64,000 bases of DNA from Mycoplana rhizolycopersici (GCF_013378445.1 NZ_JABXYK010000020.1:16762-80761), one strand, 5' to 3'. Shown: positions 1 to 9,263, numbered from the stretch's first letter. Numbers and translations: made by a program. Notes: generated from the letters alone by a model not told the origin.

Positions 1-2
1 TC

Positions 3-1130
3 GGAGACCGGGACTATCTCGATCCGAACCGGGTGAACCGGCGCTTCATCATCCTGACGCCGGATCAGGTGGATCTGCCCGTGGTACACACGAGCTTTTC
101 CAACACCGCCGCGCTGATGCACGAATTCTTCAACGCGAACGCGCGGGCGATCAATGCGGTGACGATCCGCGACGCGCTCTATGGTGAGATCGAGGACAGC
201 GTCTCCGTCGTCAATGACATCGACGACCTGCTCTCGATCAACGAGGTGCGCTTCCGGGTTCTGTCGGCGGAAGATGTGCTCGGCAAGGCGGCGGAACTTC
301 GGACGCTGGTCGACCGGTTGAAGACGGTGCCGAACGCCTGGGCGGACGACGCGATGCTGAACCGGATGGTGGAACTGTCGAAGCAGACCGGCGACATCCG
401 CCAGAACGCGCTCGTGCCCGACCAGCTCGTGTTCCGCCATGAAGCCTTCTGGGCCAATCATTTCGGCGGGGTCTACGTGTTTCTCGACGGCAGGCAAGCG
501 ACGGTCATTTGCGATCCGTCCGTGCCCGGCTTCCGTCGCTCGCGACCCTGGCAGGTCAGCTACATCGCGCTCGACGATTATCCGCGCATCTTCGAGTTTC
601 TGGCTTCGACGAAGCGGCTGGAACTGCCGCGGGCTTCCTGGGTGGAGGCTTCCGGGCTGCTGCAGCACCGCGCCGACATGGCGATCCTGAACCTGATCAA
701 CAAGACGGAGCCGCGTGCGAACCTCGCCAAGGCGGACCGGATCTGGATCCAGACCTGGATGCACCGCAATGCGGCGCTGATCGCAGAGGACGGAATCTAT
801 CCCTTCCTGCAGGAGGCAATCCGCATCATTTCCGCCACCGGCGAGATCCGCATCAAGGACGTGGCACCATGGCCGCGCTTCCTGCTGGTGCGGGCAGCGC
901 CCGTCCATCCGGACCAGTGGCTGGTCAACCGGCTGATTTCGCAACTCACGCCATTTGATTTCGTGTCCCGTTTCGTCTTCGACAAGCAGGGCTTCTACGA
1001 ATCCTATGAAAAGCTCAGCGAAAAGTTTAGAGAATTCGTGGTTGAAACGCTGACGCGTACCTATCTTGAGAACAAGCCCGCCTTCCGGCAGAGGCTCTTC
1101 GGAATTCGAGAGGAAAAACGAAATGCTTGA
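3..1130 (+). CDS. DUF6638-type protein, 5' end cut by window edge
   Basis: A GTG at 33 could start a 365-residue protein, but the same frame is open to the first base and reads as plausible protein (…GDRDYLDPNRVNRRF), so the gene most likely begins before the window. It looks soluble, with no signal peptide or long hydrophobic segment in the visible part. From its sequence and its DUF2333 neighbour I take it for the rhizobial DUF6638 family, whose function is unknown. Its last 8 bases overlap the start of the next gene (1123-1130), so the two are probably co-translated. The family call is from memory of this conserved pair and is less certain than the reading frame. Confidence 0.75.
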   Translation, partial: GDRDYLDPNRVNRRFIILTPDQVDLPVVHTSFSNTAALMHEFFNANARAINAVTIRDALYGEIEDSVSVVNDIDDLLSINEVRFRVLSAEDVLGKAAELRTLVDRLKTVPNAWADDAMLNRMVELSKQTGDIRQNALVPDQLVFRHEAFWANHFGGVYVFLDGRQATVICDPSVPGFRRSRPWQVSYIALDDYPRIFEFLASTKRLELPRASWVEASGLLQHRADMAILNLINKTEPRANLAKADRIWIQTWMHRNAALIAEDGIYPFLQEAIRIISATGEIRIKDVAPWPRFLLVRAAPVHPDQWLVNRLISQLTPFDFVSRFVFDKQGFYESYEKLSEKFREFVVETLTRTYLENKPAFRQRLFGIREEKRNA

Positions 1131-2289
1131 CCCGATCGCCGCGTTCTTCCAGCGCGTCTTTGCTGCCATCGGACGGGGCATCGGGCTCTTCATATCATGG
1201 CTTGTCTGGCCCTTCGTCGCCGCGGCGAACTGGTATCGGCAGCGCAACTGGCTGATCAAGGGGCCGATCGGCATCGTGCTGCTGGGGCTTGTTGCCCTCT
1301 ACGGCTATTTCATCTGGCAGACGCAGGTCTGGACCAACTTCAACATCGACTACGTCAACGCCTACAATTTCCCGGCGCGCAAGAACGATGCCGGCCTGCC
1401 CGTGAAGAGCGCCGCCCAGTCTTCGGGCGCAACGACGGCGACCGGACAGACGGCGGGGCAGGCCGCTCCCGCAAACGCCTGCGAGCGCTCCGCGATCGTC
1501 GATGTCGCCGCCGACCTGATCGACTTCAACGTCGACCAGAACGCCTGGATCTCCTCGATGGTGCTCTACAAGCTCGGCCTTTTCGGCATCGACTGGGACG
1601 ATACGCCGTGGCTCGACAACAAGGCGTCGTTCCAGCGCGGCGTCAACCAGGCGGTTCGCCGTACGACGGTGGAACTGGTGGATTCGCTCGGCCGCGTGCG
1701 CGGCACCTCCGGGATCAACAACGACCTGCAGTCCGCACGCGGCAACATCCAGTTCGACGAGGAGACCTGGTACTTCAGCCTGAGCCCGTTCGGCCCGAGG
1801 ACGCCGACCCCCAGCATCTACCGCGCGGCGGCGCGCGACCTGCAGAGGTTCAACGCCTCACTGACCGCCTGCAATTCGACATTCGATGCGCGGTCCGACA
1901 ACCTCGTGGAGTTTCTCGACCGCATTGCCAACGACATCGGCAATACGTCGGCGATCATTCGCGAGCGCTCCGAATTCCACAACGGCGGCTGGTTCGACGT
2001 CCGCGCGGACGACCGTTTCTGGTTCGCCTTCGGCCAGCTCTACGGCTATTACGGCATCCTGTCCGCCGCCGGGGCCGATTTCGACAGTGTCATCGCCCAG
2101 CGCGGCCTGACGCAGATCTGGAACGAAACGCTCAAGCAACTGCGCTCGGCCCTGAACATCCAGCCGGCCATCATCTCAAACGGGCGCGAGGATGGCTGGA
2201 TCATGCCCACGCATCTGGCGACGATGGGCTTCTACATCCTGCGCGTTCGCTCCAACCTGGTGGAGATGCGCGATATCCTCGCGCGGTGA
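1123..2289 (+). CDS. DUF2333 family membrane-anchored protein
   Basis: 388 residues. An upstream in-frame start at 1066 exists, but the ATG at 1123 follows an AGAGGAAAA ribosome site at normal spacing and overlaps the preceding stop by 8 bases, so I use it. The N-terminus has an amphipathic stretch and one clear membrane segment at about residues 46-66 (GPIGIVLLGLVALYGYFIW), followed by a large probably periplasmic domain containing a low-complexity Ala/Thr/Gly linker near 100-125. This is the DUF2333 architecture; the molecular role is unknown. The overlap with the DUF6638-type gene suggests one operon. Confidence 0.8.
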   Translation: MLDPIAAFFQRVFAAIGRGIGLFISWLVWPFVAAANWYRQRNWLIKGPIGIVLLGLVALYGYFIWQTQVWTNFNIDYVNAYNFPARKNDAGLPVKSAAQSSGATTATGQTAGQAAPANACERSAIVDVAADLIDFNVDQNAWISSMVLYKLGLFGIDWDDTPWLDNKASFQRGVNQAVRRTTVELVDSLGRVRGTSGINNDLQSARGNIQFDEETWYFSLSPFGPRTPTPSIYRAAARDLQRFNASLTACNSTFDARSDNLVEFLDRIANDIGNTSAIIRERSEFHNGGWFDVRADDRFWFAFGQLYGYYGILSAAGADFDSVIAQRGLTQIWNETLKQLRSALNIQPAIISNGREDGWIMPTHLATMGFYILRVRSNLVEMRDILAR

Positions 2290-2369
2290 GGAGATCCACG
2301 GCCGACCTGAGCATCCGAGGATGAGGCAGCCCCCTTCCTCGGTTGCCCCTCTTCATGTCGTGCTGCGCG

Positions 2370-2831
2370 TCAGACCGGCAGCCAGCCGGTGCTCTTGACC
2401 TCTTCCATCACCGCGTAGGTGTGCGTCTCGCGCACGCCGGGCAGCGACAGGAAGACGTCGGAAAGGAAGGTCCGGTAGGCTTCCATGCCGGCAACCCGCG
2501 CCTTGACGAGATAGTCGAAACCGCCGGCGACCATATGGCATTCCATCACGTTGTCGCTCTGGCGGACGGCCTCGGCAAACGTGTCGAATACGTCAGGCGT
2601 CGTGCGGTCGAGCTTGATCTGCACGAAGACGAGCAGGTTGCGGCCGAGCCGTTCCGGCGAGAGGATCGCCATATAGCCGGTGATATAGCCGTCGCGGGTC
2701 AGGCGCTTGACGCGCTCGGCGGTTGCCGTCGGCGACAGGTTCACCTTCTCGGCCAGTTCGATATTGGACAACCGCCCCTCCTGCTGCAGCGCGCGGAGAA
2801 TTTTGCGGTCAAGTCGGTCAAGTTCCTTCAT
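2370..2831 (-). CDS. Lrp/AsnC family transcriptional regulator
   Basis: 153 residues, normal family length. An N-terminal helix-turn-helix (LDRKILRALQQEGRLSNIEL, then LSPTATAERVKRL) is followed by the RAM/AsnC ligand-binding and oligomerisation domain (…FDYLVKARV…). Such regulators sense amino acids and bind DNA as dimers to octamers. It is divergent from fhs, with 274 bp between the two starts, so it could act on itself or on one-carbon metabolism, but the sequence does not identify its targets. The N-terminus closely resembles rhizobial Lrp/PutR proteins, yet no putA is adjacent. Confidence 0.9.
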   Translation of the reverse strand: MKELDRLDRKILRALQQEGRLSNIELAEKVNLSPTATAERVKRLTRDGYITGYMAILSPERLGRNLLVFVQIKLDRTTPDVFDTFAEAVRQSDNVMECHMVAGGFDYLVKARVAGMEAYRTFLSDVFLSLPGVRETHTYAVMEEVKSTGWLPV

Positions 2832-2903
2832 GATTCCCTACCTATCTTGTCCTTGGTCGTCATATTCGGGGGGAAACTGCATGATTGCTGGTGATCCTCT
2901 CTC

Positions 2904-2954
2904 CACATTTTCCGGGTATCTGCAAGCGATTATCGCCGGAAAGACGCAAATGTG
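2904..2954. promoter_or_regulatory. Two-part inverted repeat between lrp and fhs
   Basis: An outer 7-bp repeat CACATTT (2904-2910) / AAATGTG (2948-2954) encloses an adjacent inner 5-bp repeat TCCGG (2911-2915) / CCGGA (2936-2940). It lies in the divergent intergenic region and could be an operator (for example Lrp autoregulation) or an RNA hairpin. No function is shown. Confidence 0.35.
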
Positions 2955-3105
2955 AGCGGGAGCGGCGCAAAACACTGTGGCTTCGGGCGGCCTTTGCGGG
3001 TCTAAATATACGCCATGAGCGTCACGGTGGTCACAACCGCAAAGACAAGAACAGAGCGGGGCGTGAGGCGCGATCGACGTCATTTCCATTCGAAGGGGAG
3101 GAAGA

Positions 3106-4791
3106 ATGGGCAATACCGGTTTCAAATCCGACATAGAGATCGCCAGGGCGGCCAGGAAAAAGCCGATCCTCGAAATTGGCGCAAGCCTCGGCATACCGGC
3201 CGAAGAGTTGCTCCCCTACGGCCATGACAAGGCAAAGATCAGTGCGGACTTCATCGCCGCGCAAAGACAGAAGAAGGATGGCAAGCTCATCCTCGTCACC
3301 GCCATCAATCCGACGCCTGCAGGCGAGGGCAAGACGACGACCACGGTCGGCCTTGGCGACGGGCTGAACCGGATCGGCAAAAAGGCGATCGTCTGCATCC
3401 GCGAGGCGTCGCTCGGACCATGCTTCGGCGTCAAGGGCGGTGCTGCAGGCGGCGGCTATGCGCAGGTGGTGCCGATGGAGGATATCAATCTCCATTTCAC
3501 CGGCGATTTCCATGCGATCACTTCGGCGCACAACCTCCTTGCCGCCCTGCTCGACAACCACATCTACTGGGGTAACGAACAGAATATCGACATTCGCCGC
3601 ATCGCCTGGCGCCGGGTCATGGATATGAACGACCGGGCGCTGCGCGATATCGTCTGCTCGCTCGGCGGTGTCGCGAATGGATTTCCCCGCGAATCCGGCT
3701 TCGACATCACCGTCGCCTCGGAGGTCATGGCCATCCTCTGTCTGTCGGAGGATCTGGCGGATCTCGAAAAGCGGATCGGCAACATCATCATCGGCTATCG
3801 CCGCGACAAGAGCCCGGTCTTTGCCCGCGACATCAAGGCGGACGGGGCCATGGCGGTGCTGCTGAAGGATGCGATCCAGCCAAACCTCGTCCAGACGCTG
3901 GAGAACAATCCGGCATTCGTCCACGGCGGTCCGTTCGCCAACATCGCCCATGGGTGCAACTCCGTTGTGGCGACCAAGACGGCGCTGAAGCTTGCGGACT
4001 ACGTCGTCACCGAAGCCGGCTTCGGGGCGGATCTGGGCGCGGAGAAGTTCTTCGACATCAAGTGCCGCAAGGCCGGGCTGAAGCCCGATGCCGCCGTGAT
4101 CGTCGCAACCGCGCGGGCGATGAAGATGAATGGCGGGGTGAAGAAGGACGCGCTCGGCGAGGAGAACATCGCAGCGGTGCGCAAGGGATGCGCCAATCTC
4201 GGCCGACACGTGCAGAACGTCAAGAAGTTCGGCGTGCCGGTGATCGTGGCAATCAATCATTTTTCCAGCGATACGGAAGGCGAGATCCAGGCGATCAAGG
4301 ATTATGTCGCGACGCTCGGAACGCAGGCCGTGCTGTGCCGGCACTGGGCGGAGGGATCGGCCGGCATCGAGGAACTGGCGCACAAGGTCGTGGCGCTCGC
4401 CGAATCCGGGCGATCGCAGTTCGCCCCGCTTTATCCCGACGACATGTCGCTGTTCCACAAGATCGAGGCGATCGCCAAGGACATTTACCATGCCGGCGAG
4501 GTGATCGCCGACAAGTCGGTGCGCGACCAGTTGCATGTGTGGGAGGCGCAGGGCTATCGCAACCTGCCGATCTGCATGGCGAAGACGCAATATTCGTTCT
4601 CGACCGATCCGAACCTGCGCGGCGCGCCGGAGGGCCATACGGTGCCGGTGCGCGAAGTGCGGCTTTCGGCCGGCGCCGGTTTCGTCGTCGTCATCACCGG
4701 CGAGATCATGACCATGCCCGGCCTGCCGAAGGTGCCGTCGTCGGAGAAGATCTTCCTGAACGAGCAGGGGCAGATCGAGGGCCTGTTCTAG
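3106..4791 (+). CDS. fhs: Formate-tetrahydrofolate ligase
   Basis: 561 residues, the usual length. It catalyses ATP-dependent ligation of formate to tetrahydrofolate, giving 10-formyl-THF for purine, fMet-tRNA and one-carbon metabolism in the cytoplasm. The phosphate-binding loop [10 protein letters not shown] is at about residues 70-79, and the sequence matches the family throughout ([44 protein letters not shown]). The ATG follows a strong AGGGGAGGA site. It stands alone, divergent from lrp; the next 440 bases hold two palindromic repeats rather than genes. Confidence 0.97.
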   Translation: MGNTGFKSDIEIARAARKKPILEIGASLGIPAEELLPYGHDKAKISADFIAAQRQKKDGKLILVTAINPTPAGEGKTTTTVGLGDGLNRIGKKAIVCIREASLGPCFGVKGGAAGGGYAQVVPMEDINLHFTGDFHAITSAHNLLAALLDNHIYWGNEQNIDIRRIAWRRVMDMNDRALRDIVCSLGGVANGFPRESGFDITVASEVMAILCLSEDLADLEKRIGNIIIGYRRDKSPVFARDIKADGAMAVLLKDAIQPNLVQTLENNPAFVHGGPFANIAHGCNSVVATKTALKLADYVVTEAGFGADLGAEKFFDIKCRKAGLKPDAAVIVATARAMKMNGGVKKDALGEENIAAVRKGCANLGRHVQNVKKFGVPVIVAINHFSSDTEGEIQAIKDYVATLGTQAVLCRHWAEGSAGIEELAHKVVALAESGRSQFAPLYPDDMSLFHKIEAIAKDIYHAGEVIADKSVRDQLHVWEAQGYRNLPICMAKTQYSFSTDPNLRGAPEGHTVPVREVRLSAGAGFVVVITGEIMTMPGLPKVPSSEKIFLNEQGQIEGLF

Positions 4792-4816
4792 GGGGTGGTA
4801 CCGACAGTTTTCGCCG

Positions 4817-4925
4817 CCCCTCATCCGCCTGCCGGCACCTTCTCTCCGCTTGGGGAGAAGGAAACAAGCGGAAACGTCTTCCTTCTCCCTCTCGCTGCTT
4901 GCGGGGAGAGGGCCGGCCTGAGGGG
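4817..4925. repeat. RIME1-like palindromic intergenic element
   Basis: A roughly 109-bp element bounded by CCCCTCA (4817-4823) and TGAGGGG (4919-4925). Internal palindromes include the CCTTCTC…GAGAAGG arms and GCCGGC/GGCCGGC boxes. Length, end sequences and internal layout match the Rhizobium-specific intergenic mosaic element RIME1 (about 108 bp, two large palindromes). It lies just downstream of fhs and may also form the transcript 3' end. Confidence 0.75.
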
Positions 4926-5000
4926 AAAATGTAAATCTGTCGTGTGCTGTGGTTCTTATCGTACCGACTGAGGCGGCGGCGGGGAGCGTCACCACCGTTC

Positions 5001-5110
5001 CGTCACCCCGGACTTGATCCGGGGTCCAGCGACCGCGTCGGCGGCGCCGGAATTGTTCCTTTCGCGCAACGACCTGCGCCGTTGGATACCAGCTCGGGGG
5101 CGGTGTGACG
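5001..5110 (+). repeat. 110-bp palindromic repeat, copy 1
   Basis: Begins CGTCACCCCGGACTTGATCC and ends with a GGATACCAGCTCGGGGG… GTGTGACG arm; both ends fold into hairpins. The reverse complement of 43912-44022 aligns with it end to end (GTCCAGC, CCGCGTC, GCTCGGGGGC and TGACGG blocks), so this is a dispersed repeat family with two copies here in opposite orientation. It sits between fhs and the 3' end of the TonB receptor gene. Confidence 0.8.
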
Positions 5111-5234
5111 GGGCGCGGTTGCGGGTAGGCCCTCGGATGCGGGAGGGCAGGCGTTCAGACGGAGTGCGTGCCTGCATGCAAAACGCCGCGGCGGGGCCGC
5201 GGCGTCCATATCTCGATCCGCGTCTCGCGGAAGC

Positions 5235-7502
5235 TCAGAAGGTCTTGGTGAGCGACACGCGGAAGGTGCGGCCGGCCTCGCTGTAGAAGTCGCGCGCTTC
5301 CTGCGTCGTGCCATCCGGCACGTCGATGGCATTCCAGTACTTCTTGTCGAAGATGTTGAAGACGCCGGCCTGGACGCGCAGACCCTCGACCTGCTTCGGC
5401 TGCCACCAGGCCGTCATGTCGACGATGCCGTAGCCCGGGGCCTTGAAGCCGCCGTCGCTGACCTTGTCGCGGGCCGCTGCCGTCGTCAGCGAGACGTCGG
5501 AGCCCCAGCCTTCGGTCGCATAGCCGAGGCCGATGATGGCGCGCAGCGGTGCCACCGAGTTCAGGTACTGGTCGGTCTCGGTATCCTTGCCGTGCGACCA
5601 GGCCACCGAACCCCATGTGCGCCATTCGTCCGTGAAGCGCCATTCGCCGGCGAATTCCACGCCGTAGATACGGACGCGATCCAAGTTCTCGTAGCCGATG
5701 ATGCCATTGACGGGATATTCGCCGCCGGGCGGGGCGAGCTGCACCTGATCGATGAAGTTCCGATAGTAGTTGTTGAAGACCGTCGCCGACACCGTATAGG
5801 CGTCGGAAGCGTAGTTCGTGCCGATCTCGAAGCCGTTGCTCGTCTCGCTCTTCAGATCCGGATTGCCAATGCGGGCATAGGAGCCGGGAGCGCCGAAGTT
5901 CTGGTAGAGTTCGGTGGCGCTCGGAGCGCGAAAGCCCTGCGCCCATTGGGCGAAGAATTCGAGCTCGGACGTCGCCTGCCAGGCGGCGCGCAGCTTCGGC
6001 GAGAAGCGGGAATCGCTCGTGCCGTCGAGATAGGCGGCGTCGAAGTTCGGGCTGCGCTCGTATTCCGCGGTGGTCTTCGGCGAATGGCGGTACCAGTCGA
6101 AGCGCAGGCCGGGGGTGATCGTCAGGCGGTTGTCGATCAGCTTGATATCGTCCTCGACATAGGCGCCGAAGAAGACGCTGTCGACGTCGGGCATGTCGGA
6201 AGCGTTGGTGTGCAGCATGCGGCAAGACTGCGGGCCGAACGGCTGCGGTACCGTCAGCCAGTCGACATCCGGGCAATTGTCGCGGCCGGACGAATACTGG
6301 TGCGTCTTCTGGCCGTAAAGTTCCGCGCCGAAGCGGAAGCCGTGTTCGATGCCGCCGAACTGCACCGCCTTGGCCGCATCGCCGTTGATGCCGTAGCTGG
6401 TCTGCTCCAGCATGTTGTCGCGGTAGTAGTCGCCCGTCGGATAGCCGTAGTAGAATGGGTCGCCTTCAATGATGCCGGCGCGCGCATCACGCAGGCGGAA
6501 GCCGTCGGTCGTGTTGTTCAGCCGCTGCCTTTGCCAGTAAGTGACGACGCTGGCCTGGTCGAGCCAGTCAGTGCCGTCGGGCGAAATGAAGTCGTAGGAG
6601 GCGGAGACGCGCTTGCGGTCGATCTCCTCGCCGGATTTCAGCGAGTCGGGCTCGTAGCTTGAGGTCGTGCCCCGCATGTTGTCGATGTCTTCGTCACGGT
6701 TGAAGATTTCGCCGGTCAGGCCGAAGCGGTGGCCGCCATCGATATACTGATGGATCTTGGCCAGCATGTTGCGCTGGTCGAAGTCCATCGGATTGGCTTC
6801 GGTGCGGGCCGTGCCGTAGCCGCCGACGTCGCCGCGGTTGTCGGTCTCGTGTCCCTTCTTGTAGCCACCCTGCAGCAGCAGCCAGGTATCGTCGAAGCGA
6901 CCGGCGATCGCTCCGTTGCCGACAACGCTCTTGTCGGTGCTGTCATAGGTGGTCTTGGTGACCGCGCCGAACGTCTTGCCTTCGGAGATCAGGTCTTCCG
7001 GGTTCAGGGTGCGCAGTTGCACCACGCCGCCGAGCGCGCCGGAGCCATAGCGCGACGAGTCGGTGCCCTTGGTCACGTCGATGCCGGAGAGGCTGTCGAA
7101 ATCGAAGCCGTTCAGCCCGCCCTGCGCGGAATCGCGCGGATCGGTGAGCCAAGGCACGCGGATGCCGTCGAGGGTCGTCAGGACGCGGTCGTTCTGCAGG
7201 CCGCGAATGTTGATGCTGTTGTTCTGGGTGCTGAAGTTGACGCCCGCATCGACGCGTCTGGCGAAGTCCTGAAAGTCAGTGACCATGCGGTCTTCCAGCG
7301 TCGCCCGCCCGGTCGTCTGCGTCAGCGGCGATGGGTTTGCGTTTTCGCCGGCGCCTTCGACCGTGATGGTCCTGAGCGTCGTCGGCTGGACGGTCGTGGT
7401 GCCCGTTGCCTCCTGGGCGAGTGCCGGCACGCTCGCGCCGACCACAATGGCGATGGCTGTTCCCCCCAACAGTCGCCGCGACAAGGAAGAGAATGGTATC
7501 AT
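5235..7502 (-). CDS. TonB-dependent outer-membrane heme/hemoprotein receptor
   Basis: 755 residues. I start at ATG 7502, not 7550, because it follows an AGGGGAAA site and opens a signal peptide (MIPFSSLSRRLLGGTAIAIV…ALA). A plug domain follows (NNSINIRGLQNDRVLTTLDGI, GSGALGGVV), then a β-barrel ending in the C-terminal Phe. FRAP (about 520) and NPDL (about 545) boxes are those of the heme/hemoglobin receptor group (HmuR/ShmR-like), so the substrate is probably heme or a hemoprotein. No hemin ABC transporter or tonB/exbBD lies nearby. Two operator-like sequences upstream fit iron control. Confidence 0.88.
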   Translation of the reverse strand: MIPFSSLSRRLLGGTAIAIVVGASVPALAQEATGTTTVQPTTLRTITVEGAGENANPSPLTQTTGRATLEDRMVTDFQDFARRVDAGVNFSTQNNSINIRGLQNDRVLTTLDGIRVPWLTDPRDSAQGGLNGFDFDSLSGIDVTKGTDSSRYGSGALGGVVQLRTLNPEDLISEGKTFGAVTKTTYDSTDKSVVGNGAIAGRFDDTWLLLQGGYKKGHETDNRGDVGGYGTARTEANPMDFDQRNMLAKIHQYIDGGHRFGLTGEIFNRDEDIDNMRGTTSSYEPDSLKSGEEIDRKRVSASYDFISPDGTDWLDQASVVTYWQRQRLNNTTDGFRLRDARAGIIEGDPFYYGYPTGDYYRDNMLEQTSYGINGDAAKAVQFGGIEHGFRFGAELYGQKTHQYSSGRDNCPDVDWLTVPQPFGPQSCRMLHTNASDMPDVDSVFFGAYVEDDIKLIDNRLTITPGLRFDWYRHSPKTTAEYERSPNFDAAYLDGTSDSRFSPKLRAAWQATSELEFFAQWAQGFRAPSATELYQNFGAPGSYARIGNPDLKSETSNGFEIGTNYASDAYTVSATVFNNYYRNFIDQVQLAPPGGEYPVNGIIGYENLDRVRIYGVEFAGEWRFTDEWRTWGSVAWSHGKDTETDQYLNSVAPLRAIIGLGYATEGWGSDVSLTTAAARDKVSDGGFKAPGYGIVDMTAWWQPKQVEGLRVQAGVFNIFDKKYWNAIDVPDGTTQEARDFYSEAGRTFRVSLTKTF

Positions 7503-7610
7503 CGAATTTCCCCTGTAAATGCACGCAAGAAACCTTCGCACGCAGCACATCTGCCGCGTCCGTCGCTCTGTTCGTGGAATCCCTGTGGAAGGAAGCCCGG
7601 GACGATACCT

Positions 7611-7628
7611 ATTTAATCTGGATTAAAT
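7611..7628. promoter_or_regulatory. 18-bp palindrome upstream of the heme receptor
   Basis: ATTTAATC-TG-GATTAAAT is an 8-bp inverted repeat with a 2-bp spacer, about 110 bp upstream of the receptor start codon in an unusually AT-rich stretch. It is a candidate binding site for an iron or heme regulator; I cannot assign the protein. Confidence 0.5.
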
Positions 7629-7644
7629 TCATCAAGTTTAAATA

Positions 7645-7659
7645 TGACTTTTTGAATCA
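7645..7659. promoter_or_regulatory. Candidate RirA (IRO-box) operator
   Basis: TGA-N9-TCA matches the core pattern described for rhizobial iron-responsive operators bound by RirA. It lies about 145 bp upstream of the receptor start, in the same AT-rich promoter region as the palindrome at 7611-7628. The motif is short, so chance occurrence is possible; its position before an iron-uptake gene is the main support. Confidence 0.5.
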
Positions 7660-7714
7660 AGTTATTGTGAGCACAAGTGATCGGCCAGAGGCTTGCCGGT
7701 CGGCGCCTCTTGGT

Positions 7715-8224
7715 TCAGCCGAAAGGGCCGAGGTAGTCGCGCTTGCCGATCTCTACGCCGTCGTGACGCAGGATGTCGTAGGCGGTGGTGACGTGGAAAA
7801 AGAAGTTGGGCACGGCGAATTCGAGGAGATAGTTCACGCCGGTAAAGGTCACGCCGAAGCTGCCGACCGCCAGGTTTACCTCGCGTGTCTCGCTGCCCTG
7901 AAGGTCGCGTTCCGAGATCGTTTCAAGATAGGCGATGGTCTTTTCGATGCGCGCTCCAAGCTCCGCGAACGTCGCTTCGGTGTCTGGCAGGCTTGGCGCC
8001 GGTTTCGCTGTCAGGCGGCCAAGCGCGTTCTTGGAGGTATCGCTGGCGCGCTGGATCTGGCCGCAGAGCGAAAGCATGTCGGGGGCGAGGCGGGAATTCA
8101 GCATGATCCCGGGCTCGATCCCGTTTTCGCTGGCATGGGCCTCCGCCTTGTCGAGCAGCGTCGAAAGCACCTTCAGGCCGCGGATGAAGACCGGGACGGA
8201 AAGGCGATACATGGATACGGTCAT
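7715..8224 (-). CDS. DUF1993 family protein
   Basis: 169 residues. The frame is open further upstream, but ATG 8224 follows an AAGGAA site and gives the usual family N-terminus (MTVSMYRLSVPVFIRGLKVL). DUF1993 proteins resemble the DinB-like four-helix bundle; their function is unknown. Conserved features visible are RLAPDM, the ERD…G block near 115-120 and the FFFHVTTAYDILRHDGVE(I/L)GKRDYLG-type C-terminus. It lies between the receptor promoter and the extensin-like gene and is probably transcribed alone. Confidence 0.88.
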   Translation of the reverse strand: MTVSMYRLSVPVFIRGLKVLSTLLDKAEAHASENGIEPGIMLNSRLAPDMLSLCGQIQRASDTSKNALGRLTAKPAPSLPDTEATFAELGARIEKTIAYLETISERDLQGSETREVNLAVGSFGVTFTGVNYLLEFAVPNFFFHVTTAYDILRHDGVEIGKRDYLGPFG

Positions 8225-8324
8225 GCTGGGCGTTCCTTGTCTATGCAGGTTTGTCTCGCACCCAATATAGGCAGTTCCGCTGCGGAGTTGAGCCCGCTGT
8301 GGCGTCTTGCCGAAAGAAACGGAC

Positions 8325-9239
8325 TTACCAGCAATAGCGATAGCCGTTTTTTCGCTTGATGACGTCGAGATGCAGATGGGTCTCGTGCGCCGCATCGCTG
8401 CCCGGATCGAGCACCGTCGTGAAATAAAGGCAGGCGGTCGCGACGGCTGCGCGCTGCAGGGCTCCCTCGACTGTCGAGTCCTTTTCGCGCGGGGCGATGT
8501 CGAGGCGGCTTCCGTCCGAGAAGATGAACGCGGCGATATCGACCGCATTGCCGAATGCGTGTTCGGAAACCTTGCCGTTGGACGCGTTGTTGCGGTTGCG
8601 GCAGACGTAGCCCGATGCCTGCTCAAGCCCGGTCAGCTTCTTGTCCGGCATCGCTGCCTTGACCGCCGGCACCATCGCCTCCTGTGACCACCGCTGCAAT
8701 TGCAGCGCGGTCTCGCAGCGAAGCGTGGCCTTCGGCTCCAGCGCGATATCGGCGGAGAGGCGGGACAGTTCCACCGGCCGGGCAATGCCGCAGCCGTTCT
8801 GCGGATCGATCGGATCGATTTCCTTGACAACCGCGCCTGCCGATTTCAGTTCGCCGAGGCAGGCTGCCAAGGCGTCGTCGCTCTCTCTTTCCAGCGGCCG
8901 CGGCGGCTCTTTCGCCTCGGTCCTTTTCTTCTGCTCTTCTGTCGGTGCCGGCGGTCCCTGCATTTCCCGTGGTGCGGATTTTTCCGCAGTTTCGGCTTGC
9001 GGGCTCGCCGTCGCATCGGGTCGGGGGAGCGGCAGCGGGCCATTTTTCGGAAGCCCGGCACCGGTCAGGGATAAAAGGCTCAGGATCAGGATGGTCGTCT
9101 GGCGCGGATCGATGATGCGGCCCTCCGGTTTCGCACGAACGGTGAGATGAAAACGCGCGACGAAGGTTTCGGTTTCCAGAAAGCATAAAGAGCGGCTGGC
9201 AGGCCGCGGGAGCGCGGAAATCGCAGTTGCGTTCGCCAT
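8325..9239 (-). CDS. Extensin-like C-terminal domain protein, putative LAS-type metallopeptidase
   Basis: 304 residues from ATG 9239, the only conventional in-frame start before the domain. A hydrophobic segment (TILILSLLSLTGAG, about 48-62) is followed by a Pro/Lys/Glu-rich linker and the extensin-like domain (about 120-304). SEHAFGNAVD (near 220) and HLHLD (near 287) have the H-x6-D and H-x-H spacing of LAS zinc peptidases, suggesting cell-wall peptide cleavage in the periplasm. Peptidase activity is inference. The start lies 25 bp from divergent trpL, so the two promoters overlap; the long N-terminal extension makes the exact start doubtful. Confidence 0.82.
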   Translation of the reverse strand: MANATAISALPRPASRSLCFLETETFVARFHLTVRAKPEGRIIDPRQTTILILSLLSLTGAGLPKNGPLPLPRPDATASPQAETAEKSAPREMQGPPAPTEEQKKRTEAKEPPRPLERESDDALAACLGELKSAGAVVKEIDPIDPQNGCGIARPVELSRLSADIALEPKATLRCETALQLQRWSQEAMVPAVKAAMPDKKLTGLEQASGYVCRNRNNASNGKVSEHAFGNAVDIAAFIFSDGSRLDIAPREKDSTVEGALQRAAVATACLYFTTVLDPGSDAAHETHLHLDVIKRKNGYRYCW

Positions 9240-9254
9240 GGCTTCGCGCTAACA
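9226..9254 (+). promoter_or_regulatory. Predicted trpL-trpE(G) promoter
   Basis: GTTGCG (9226-9231), a 17-bp spacer and CTAACA (9249-9254) fit the rhizobial housekeeping pattern (CTTGAC-N17-CTATAT). Transcription would begin within a few bases of the trpL ATG at 9264, giving a leaderless or near-leaderless leader mRNA as described for Sinorhizobium meliloti trpL. Confidence 0.6.
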
Positions 9255-9263
9255 ATTCGGCCG

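Noticed and set aside
1197..2324. A 375-codon alternative frame over the DUF2333 gene
   Set aside because: Arg/Pro/Gln-rich +1-type shadow; the DUF2333 frame has a membrane segment and ribosome site.
3031..4995. A 654-codon open frame on the minus strand over fhs
   Set aside because: Antisense shadow of fhs: high-GC codon bias keeps the opposite strand open; low-complexity His/Arg/Asp-rich protein, no domain.
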